This document shows, piece by piece, positions 58,410 to 64,000 of a stretch of DNA of 64,000 bases. The stretch lies in assembly GCA_017541205.1 (NCBI GenBank), contig JAFXZO010000023.1, forward strand, positions 27,650 through 91,649, written 5' to 3'. The position numbers and the translations under genes are program-made. Within the stretch, counting starts at the first letter, position 1. Every line of letters begins with the position of its first letter. This DNA comes from Clostridia bacterium (lineage in GTDB: Bacteria > Bacillota > Clostridia > Christensenellales > Aristaeellaceae). The notes under the pieces were generated by a model. The model ran no database searches. It saw only the letters and a program-made list of their open reading frames with translations, and was not told the DNA's origin.

Positions 58410-59051
58410 ATGGCGATCCAGCTTTATAAGTATACCACCGAGAATTCCAATCTGCCCCTCCGCGTGGCCCGGGGCCACTTTGCCACCAGCCACAGCCATA
58501 TCAATTACTATATCGACCTGACCATGACCAAGCACCGCCTCTCGGAAGCCCAGGAAGCGGCGGCGGAGCTGGTCTCCGGATTCAGGCAGTCCACGGTCAT
58601 CGATACCGTCCTGTGCCTGGACGGCACCGAGGTGATCGGCGCATGCATGGCCGGCGAGCTGACCAACGCGGGCTTCCTGAACGTGAACGCCCACCGCACC
58701 ATCTATGTGGCCACGCCCGAGCATACCAGCGGGAGCCAGCTGCTTTTCCGGGACAACGCGGCCCCCATGATCGTGGGCAAGCACGTGCTGGTGCTGGCCT
58801 CCTCCGTGACCACCGGCTATACCGCCAAGGCCGCCATTGAGGCGATCCGCTATTACAGCGGCATCCCTGTGGGCATCTGCGCCATTTTCGCCTGTGTGGA
58901 GGAGTGCGAGGGCTTCCCCATCGTCTCCATCTTTAATCCCCAGAACGTGCTTCCCGATTATCACACCACCGACAGCCATGACTGTCCGCTGTGCAAGGCG
59001 GGCGTCCGCCTGGACGCGCTGGTGAACGCCCACGGCATTTCCAGCTTCTAA
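58410..59051 (+). CDS. Phosphoribosyltransferase-domain protein (orotate PRT-like)
   Basis: A 213-residue protein with a type I phosphoribosyltransferase fold. The PRPP-binding region is recognisable as VLVLASSVTTGYTAKAAIEAI, here with SSVTTG where true transferases usually have D-D/E-x-x-T-T-G acidic residues. The C-terminus has CPLCKAG, a small Cys pair. GGAAGG lies before the ATG (MAIQLYK). It may be a catalytic or regulatory PRT; the loss of the acidic pair makes catalysis uncertain. No operon partner. Confidence 0.78.
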   Translation: MAIQLYKYTTENSNLPLRVARGHFATSHSHINYYIDLTMTKHRLSEAQEAAAELVSGFRQSTVIDTVLCLDGTEVIGACMAGELTNAGFLNVNAHRTIYVATPEHTSGSQLLFRDNAAPMIVGKHVLVLASSVTTGYTAKAAIEAIRYYSGIPVGICAIFACVEECEGFPIVSIFNPQNVLPDYHTTDSHDCPLCKAGVRLDALVNAHGISSF

Positions 59052-59063
59052 GCGCCAAGATCT

Positions 59064-60533
59064 TTAGGGCAGATCCATGACCGCGTCCACCCGGCTCTTC
59101 TGGATATAGAACAGGGCCACGCCGTCCACGGCCATCGCGTCGTGCAGCGTATCGAAGGGATAGAACGCCACGGTGCGGGTCAAATGATCGTTCTTTAGGA
59201 TGATTTGGGCGCGGCTCTCCCCGGATAACGCAAAGTCCGAGGGGAGCTCGCCGTCCGCGCTCAGGGCCGCAAGGCGCACATACCAATCGGTGAATTGCTC
59301 CGCGTCCATGGGCGCGCTTTCCCCCGCGCGCTTCACCTCGCAGTCGTAGAGCACGCGGCCGTATTCGTCCGTTTCGATCTGGTTGTTTTGCGTGATGCTT
59401 TCCACCATTTCGATTTCATAAGCGCCCGCGGCCTGTTCGGAAGAAAAGCTGACGCGGGTGAGATCGTTGATGAGAAAATTGACCGGAGCCCTGAGCAGAT
59501 AATCCCGGGGCTCCAGCTCCTTCCAAAACCCCAGCAGAAAATTGCTCGCCTTATACGCCTTGCCCTCCCAGACCGCGAAAACGCCGCTTTTGCCCGTTTC
59601 CGCGCCGATGAGAAGGGTATAGGTTTGTTCCGGCACGTCCAGGGACACCGTTTCGCCGTCCGTTGTTTCGCCGGTAATGACGCTGGCGGCCTGCGTCAAA
59701 CGGATGGTCAGCTCCGGGCTGTCCAGGCCCAGGGCAGACAGATCCACGTCCTGGGCATCCCCCAGGCACGCTTCAAAGCGCATGTTTTCGATGCGGCTGA
59801 GCAGGCTGTCCGTACGCGGGATGGCGGCGGGGTAGCGGTACGGCTTCTCCATGAGCCAGCCGGAGGGCGTGTAAGCGAGCGCCAGTTCCTTTTGGCCCGT
59901 GATCTCGATCCGGTCCAATAGATCGCCCTTCAGGCCCGGCTGGCTGAAGGCACGCAGCGCCTCCTCGCGGTAGCCGAACGCGTCGCTGTCCGCCGACAGG
60001 ATGGTGAACAGCCTCTTGTCGCCCTCCTTCATGCAATAGCGCTGGGGCGTTTCCTCGTTGGGCGTCAGATTGCCGATCAGCACGCGCGCGCTGCTTCCGT
60101 CCAGGTATGTGATTTCCACCTCGGACCAGGCGGGCTTCAGGCCAAAATCCGCTTCCGTGACGCTCCCGGAAGCGGATAGATCCGCCAAAAGCGTGTTTTC
60201 CGCGGGCAATTCGGCCAGGGAAATGCGCAACTCTTTGGTCACGATATCGCGAAGCGCGTCGTCCTCATGCCCGGCCAGGGCGAAATGCTCCCCCCGCCAA
60301 AGCAGGGTATAGGCCGCTTCATCCCGCAGCCGGATCTGAACGCTTTCCACTTCTTCCATAGGCCGCCCCAGCAGCAGCACGCTTTCAGCCGTCTGCCGGC
60401 CGGGCAGGGGCGTTTTGATCCGGTTCAGCGCGTACGCGGCCGCGCCGGTCAGCGCGGCGGCCGCCAGCAGCAGGATCAGGACGGTCCCTTTTTTTAGGGC
60501 GCGTCTTTTTTTCTTTTTGGGCACTTTTTCCAT
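59064..60533 (-). CDS. DUF4340 domain protein of a Gld-type ABC module
   Basis: A 489-residue membrane-anchored protein. A basic N-terminus (KKKKRRALKKG) and one transmembrane segment (about 17-36) are followed by a large external region with DUF4340 repeats (VESVQIRLRDEAAYTLLWRG; LDRIEITGQKELALAY). DUF4340 proteins are regularly encoded beside GldA/F/G-like ABC systems. The start lies one base after the GldG stop (TGATATG), so translation is coupled. It is the last gene of the four-gene operon. Confidence 0.88.
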   Translation of the reverse strand: MEKVPKKKKRRALKKGTVLILLLAAAALTGAAAYALNRIKTPLPGRQTAESVLLLGRPMEEVESVQIRLRDEAAYTLLWRGEHFALAGHEDDALRDIVTKELRISLAELPAENTLLADLSASGSVTEADFGLKPAWSEVEITYLDGSSARVLIGNLTPNEETPQRYCMKEGDKRLFTILSADSDAFGYREEALRAFSQPGLKGDLLDRIEITGQKELALAYTPSGWLMEKPYRYPAAIPRTDSLLSRIENMRFEACLGDAQDVDLSALGLDSPELTIRLTQAASVITGETTDGETVSLDVPEQTYTLLIGAETGKSGVFAVWEGKAYKASNFLLGFWKELEPRDYLLRAPVNFLINDLTRVSFSSEQAAGAYEIEMVESITQNNQIETDEYGRVLYDCEVKRAGESAPMDAEQFTDWYVRLAALSADGELPSDFALSGESRAQIILKNDHLTRTVAFYPFDTLHDAMAVDGVALFYIQKSRVDAVMDLP

Positions 60534-60534
60534 A

Positions 60535-62004
60535 TCACAGATTCTTTCTGGGCCACAGCACCAGCACGGCCCCCAAGAGCACCAGCAGCGGCAGCATCAC
60601 CGTCACGATGATCGCCGGGGTAATGTCTTTAAGGCTCAGGCTTTCCCGCTGAGCCTGGATGGGCAGGATGTCCAGGCTGACCGGCTCGCTGCCCCGAAGA
60701 AATCGGATCACCTGCAAAAGCAGGGCGGTGGAGGAGGTATTGCTCCTGATCCACGAATCCACGAACAGCGTCAGGTCCCCGATCACAAAGGCGTGGGAGA
60801 TTATGCCGGAATCAAACAGCTTATCCGCCCACACCGCCACGGCGAAATGCCCTTCCGGATCGGACGGCTGCTGTTGGGAGGTGCTTTCCCCGTCGCCAAA
60901 GTTGCGGATGTAGGCTTCGCCGGTGGTGAGGATCGGCGAAAGCATCACGCCGTCCGGCACGGTTTGGGGAAGCTCCCAGGCCCGGGCGGACGAAAGCAGG
61001 AACACCGTTTCCCCGCCGGACAGCAGCGTGCGCGTCACATCCGCTTCCTGGAGCGTGGGCATCAGGGCGACGGTGGAGCCCGCGTAATAGCCGGCCGTAT
61101 CCTCCGCCTTGGCGATCACCATGCCCGGATACCACTGAAGGCCATACGCACGAAGCAGGGCCTGGAAGCGCTCCAGGTACGTCGGATCGGCGTACTGGGA
61201 CACGATGAAGAAATCGCCGCCCCGGCTGGCGAAATCCATCAGGAGGCTGATTTCCTCCTCGCTGAAATCGTACCGGGGACACAGGATCATGAGCGGGCTT
61301 TGGGGGTCCAATTCGTCCCCGGCGCTCAGGCTGACGCGCTTCACCTGATAGTTGGCCGAAGTCAGGGTTTCCTCCAAAAGCGCCGTCTCATCCTCGGTTT
61401 TTTCGCCGTGGCCCGTCAAAATCTGCACGCAGGGCACCTCGTCCTGGACGACGAAAAGGATCGCCTCCGTGACGCTTTTTTCATAGGAATACTGCGTCTG
61501 GTCATACGCGCCGGTTTCGGCGTTGTAGGAATAGAGCACAAAATCCCGGCTGGTCAGGATCCGGGTGAGGCCCGTTTCCCCGCAGTGCACGATCAGGCAG
61601 TTTTCCACGGGCTTTTGGCCGCTCACGGCGTCCCGGTATTGCTGCTGCAGGACGGGATTCGTCACCAGGCTTTCCTGGACGGACGCGATCTTTTCCGACG
61701 CCGCGTCGTAGCGGTTCACGAGGGAAAGCAGCGTTTCATCCGCGCCCGAGGAGGACGAAACCGCAAAAAGCGTCACTTCCTTATCCAGCTGCCGGATCGC
61801 GGCCCGCGTCACCTCGCTTTGGGAGGTCGCGCCGTTGAAGGAATAGTCCGCCTGCAGGGCGTAGCGTTTTTCCAGCCCGTCCGAAAGCGCGCCGAGCAGC
61901 AGCGCCAGGGCCACCGCCAGCGCGGTCAGCAGCACGGAAAAGCCGCCCGCGCGGAGCTTGCGGTCGTTCGCGATTTTTTTCAGCCATCCCCTGCTTTTCT
62001 TCAT
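60535..62004 (-). CDS. GldG-like ABC transporter auxiliary protein
   Basis: A 489-residue protein with TM helices near each end (about 24-46 and 458-482). The external part contains an ABC-transport-type domain of the GldG family: VQILTGHGEKTEDETALLEE, PLMILCPRYDFSEEEISLL and MDFASRGGDFFIVSQY. In gliding Bacteroidetes GldG acts with GldA and GldF; in Bacillota the role is unknown and unrelated to gliding. ATG at 62004 has GGTGGAG and overlaps the stop of the permease (ATGA); an ATG four codons earlier is less likely. Confidence 0.9.
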   Translation of the reverse strand: MKKSRGWLKKIANDRKLRAGGFSVLLTALAVALALLLGALSDGLEKRYALQADYSFNGATSQSEVTRAAIRQLDKEVTLFAVSSSSGADETLLSLVNRYDAASEKIASVQESLVTNPVLQQQYRDAVSGQKPVENCLIVHCGETGLTRILTSRDFVLYSYNAETGAYDQTQYSYEKSVTEAILFVVQDEVPCVQILTGHGEKTEDETALLEETLTSANYQVKRVSLSAGDELDPQSPLMILCPRYDFSEEEISLLMDFASRGGDFFIVSQYADPTYLERFQALLRAYGLQWYPGMVIAKAEDTAGYYAGSTVALMPTLQEADVTRTLLSGGETVFLLSSARAWELPQTVPDGVMLSPILTTGEAYIRNFGDGESTSQQQPSDPEGHFAVAVWADKLFDSGIISHAFVIGDLTLFVDSWIRSNTSSTALLLQVIRFLRGSEPVSLDILPIQAQRESLSLKDITPAIIVTVMLPLLVLLGAVLVLWPRKNL

Positions 62005-62711
62005 GCCGCGCTCCACCGCCTTCCATCCAGCACCCGGACGCTCAAAAACAGCATGATGCCCATAAACAGGAGGTTATACAGCACGTTGGAAAGGCTGAGC
62101 TGCCCCCGGACAAAGGGCGCGAACCGCTGATAGAGGCTGATAAAATTGAGCGCGTCCGAAAGCCACCGCATCGTGACCGCGCTCGCCAGCACATCCGAAA
62201 GCCAAACCAGCAGATTGGCCCCGACGCCCGCCACCGCCGCCGTCATCTGGCTGCGGGCAAAGCAGGAAACGAAAAGATCCAACGCGATGAACGCGCACCC
62301 CTGCAAAATCAGCCCCAGATACCCGACCAGCGTCTCCCCAAGGTAGAGCGTTCCGTACACCGCGACGATCAGGGCGTACATGCCCGTGGCCCCCACGGCG
62401 ATCAAAAGCACCGTGCACGCCGCGAAAAACTTGCCCAGGATCAGCCCGGTCAGCGGGCAGGGCGAGGAGAACAGCATCTGATCCGTGTGCTGCCGCTTTT
62501 CGCCCGCGATCAGGCGCATGGTCAGGATCGGGGAAAGCAGCATCCACAGATAGCTCAGCTGCGCCAGCAGGGACAAAAGGTTCCCCGAGCGGGACGCCAG
62601 ATTGGTCACCCCGAAAAAGACGCTCGACAGCGCCAAAAACACCCCCAAAAATACGTAGGCCGCGGGGGTATAAAAATAGCTTTGCATTTCCCGCCGATAG
62701 ATGGCGCCCAT
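62001..62711 (-). CDS. ABC-2 type permease (GldF-like)
   Basis: A 236-residue ABC-2 permease with six hydrophobic segments. The N-terminus IYRREMQSYFYTPAAYVFLGVF and LTMRLIAGEKRQHTDQMLFSSP are characteristic of GldF-type permeases. GGGGAGG precedes the ATG. It lies 13 nt after the ATPase gene and overlaps GldG, consistent with one complex. Confidence 0.93.
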   Translation of the reverse strand: MGAIYRREMQSYFYTPAAYVFLGVFLALSSVFFGVTNLASRSGNLLSLLAQLSYLWMLLSPILTMRLIAGEKRQHTDQMLFSSPCPLTGLILGKFFAACTVLLIAVGATGMYALIVAVYGTLYLGETLVGYLGLILQGCAFIALDLFVSCFARSQMTAAVAGVGANLLVWLSDVLASAVTMRWLSDALNFISLYQRFAPFVRGQLSLSNVLYNLLFMGIMLFLSVRVLDGRRWSAA

Positions 62712-62724
62712 AGAACCTCCCCGT

Positions 62725-63654
62725 TTACGCTTCCCTCGTGACCCGCAGGAACACGTCCTCCAGGCTGTCCTCCACCGGCGCCAGGTACAGCACCGGGGCC
62801 TGCATCTGCGCGAGCATGTTAAACAGCTCCCTTTCCGCCGCGTCTCCTTCGCCCCGCACCGACAGCACGGCGTCCGTCACGCCGGGCTCGCCGCCGTGCT
62901 CGATCTGCGCCTGCGTCACGCTTTTGAGGCGTTTGAGCGCGGGCAAAACCGTGCCTTCGCCGCCCGCGATGCGGACGCGGAGGCGTTTAACGCCCCTGCG
63001 CAGCGTGTCCAGGTCCTGGTCGCAGATCATGCTGCCATGGTGCAGGATGATGACCCGGTCGCACACCGCCTGCACCTCGCCCAGGATGTGCGAGGAAAAG
63101 AGGAGCGTGTGCTCCCCGGCAAGCGCCTGGATCAGCGCGCGCATATCGCTGCTCTGCCTGGGGTCAAGGCCGGCGGTGGGCTCGTCCAGAATGATGATCT
63201 CCGGGCTGCCGCACAGCGCCTGCGCGACGCCCGCCCGCTGCCGATAGCCCTTGGAAAGATTGCCGATCTTGCGGCCCAGCACGTCCCTGAGGCCCGTTTT
63301 TTCCGCCACGCTCTCCACATGGCCGTCGATCGCCCGCTTTTCCACTTCCTTCAGCTCGCACGCGAAGCGCAGATACGCGCGCACCGTCATTTCGTCGTAC
63401 AGCGGCGCGTGCTCCGGCAGATACCCCATGAAGCGCTTGGCTTCCCGGGGCTGGGTCAGGATATCGAAGCCGCCGACCGTCGCCCTGCCCTCGGACGCGG
63501 AAAGGCATCCGGTCAGGATGTTCATTAAGGTCGTCTTGCCCGCGCCGTTCTGCCCGAGCAGACCCAATACCTGCCCCTTGGGCACGTCAAAGCTCACGTC
63601 CCGGAGCGCCTGATGCGCCCCGTACCGTTTGGAAACCCGCTCAAAGGAAATCAT
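62725..63654 (-). CDS. ABC transporter ATP-binding protein (GldA-like)
   Basis: An ATPase of about 309 residues. Walker A is GQNGAGKTTL, the signature is LSKGYRQRAGVAQAL, and Walker B is IIILDEPTAGLDP, with the H-loop SSHIL. The C-terminal 90 residues are the regulatory extension usual for ABC-2 ATPases. MISFERVSKRYG is the family-typical start, although its ribosome-binding site is weak; GTG codons eight and four codons upstream are possible. It is the first gene of the Gld-type operon. Confidence 0.93.
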   Translation of the reverse strand: MISFERVSKRYGAHQALRDVSFDVPKGQVLGLLGQNGAGKTTLMNILTGCLSASEGRATVGGFDILTQPREAKRFMGYLPEHAPLYDEMTVRAYLRFACELKEVEKRAIDGHVESVAEKTGLRDVLGRKIGNLSKGYRQRAGVAQALCGSPEIIILDEPTAGLDPRQSSDMRALIQALAGEHTLLFSSHILGEVQAVCDRVIILHHGSMICDQDLDTLRRGVKRLRVRIAGGEGTVLPALKRLKSVTQAQIEHGGEPGVTDAVLSVRGEGDAAERELFNMLAQMQAPVLYLAPVEDSLEDVFLRVTREA

Positions 63655-63712
63655 CGCCGCCCGCACCGTCCTTTCCACATTTGTCGGCCGTTCGCTCGCC
63701 GGCTGCCCCGCT

Positions 63713-63741
63713 ATTATACCATAACGCGCCGTTTTCGTGAA
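63713..63741 (-). promoter_or_regulatory. Promoter of the Gld-type ABC operon
   Basis: On the minus strand: TTCACG, 17 bp, TATAAT, with an extended TG (TGGTATAAT), about 60 nt upstream of the ATPase gene. Confidence 0.75.
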
Positions 63742-63898
63742 TGAACAAATTGTAAAGCTGATGCCAGGCGTTTTTTCCGGCGGTCCGGCGGCGCATGCCC
63801 GTTATTTGTCCCGTTTCTTTTCTGAAAAACTTGAAGGAAAAATGCGAGGGGGAGATTTTATACCATATATCTTCTAAATCATTGAATGGAAAAGCTAG

Positions 63899-64000
63899 GG
63901 GGAGATCCTTCGCTTATCACTCCGCTTCGCTGCGTGATGCTCAGGATGACATAAATAACTTGTGTCATTCTGAGCCAGCGAAGAATCTCCTCCGTTCTCA
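63899..64000. repeat. Second copy of the dispersed inverted-repeat element
   Basis: GGAGATCCTTCGC pairs with GCGAAGAATCTCC, and CTCAGGATGACA with TGTCATTCTGAG, around a short AT-rich centre. An internal dyad ATCAC...GTGAT also occurs. The words match the element near 41,188-41,440, with the arms in the opposite order. The 160 nt before it (63,742-63,898) hold no gene I can support. Confidence 0.75.

Overview
This is a GC-rich bacterial chromosome segment, most likely from a gut-type Clostridia member (Bacillota), possibly Christensenellales. The evidence is the nadK-argR-recN order, miaB/YlbF-family/mutS/mutL synteny, the TIGR03960/TIGR03936 radical-SAM pair, YitT, DUF4317 and TIGR04086 proteins, LplB/YtcP-type sugar permeases and strong AGGAGG ribosome-binding sites. 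The lineage call is inference. I see no rRNA, tRNA, CRISPR array, insertion sequence or prophage.

Region 1 (1-19,500, almost all minus strand): mismatch repair and RNA modification. In transcription order it runs TIGR03960 radical SAM, a hybrid histidine kinase, TIGR03936, RNase G, miaB, a half-glyoxalase ORF, a YlbF-like protein, a PAP2 phosphatase, mutS, four tandem paralogous secreted leucine-rich-repeat (BspA-type) genes, then mutL. The four LRR genes sit, co-directional and tightly spaced, between mutS and mutL.

Region 2 (19,600-27,400): an ECF sigma factor with an overlapping membrane anti-sigma candidate, YitT, DUF4317, then aspartase with a P-loop phosphotransferase and an RpiB/LacAB-type isomerase, and a small membrane protein.

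Region 3 (27,400-34,500): a complete oligopeptide ABC transporter with a consensus promoter, a hairpin after the binding-protein gene and a fused OppD-OppF ATPase. Its OppB-like permease carries an unexpected CxxCxGxG...CxxC zinc-finger-like insert. A TIGR04086 membrane protein follows, with its Shine-Dalgarno inside a perfect hairpin.

Region 4 (34,500-41,700): nadK-argR-recN, a Sua5-type tRNA-modification gene, a five-repeat SH3b secreted protein, an unrecognised AT-richer gene, and a non-coding stretch of dispersed inverted and tandem repeats.

Region 5 (41,640-47,900): a polyamine uptake operon. A promoter, two matching palindromes, a PuuR-like XRE-cupin regulator and potABCD are followed by an overlapping secreted peptidoglycan-binding phosphodiester glycosidase and a terminator.

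Region 6 (47,900-54,000): galM (minus), then an LplB/YtcP/binding-protein sugar transporter and an AraC regulator.

Region 7 (53,980-57,010): a probable zinc locus. Two near-identical 18-bp sites surround a promoter, followed by a leader of three 63-bp hairpin repeats, a small His/Cys-rich membrane protein, a zinc-binding protein in which a ZinT domain is nested inside the ZnuA fold, and a secreted protein with a CC motif. No zinc permease or ATPase genes are nearby.

Region 8 (57,000-64,000): a ferredoxin-domain aldo/keto reductase, a phosphoribosyltransferase, and a Gld-type ABC module (ATPase, permease, GldG, DUF4340), ending in another copy of the dispersed inverted repeat.

No single undescribed system is proven here. 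The most promising leads are the LRR array within mutS-mutL, the zinc locus with its repeat leader and nested ZinT domain, and the zinc-finger-like OppB insert. Across the window all four transporter binding proteins have type I signal peptides and no lipobox.
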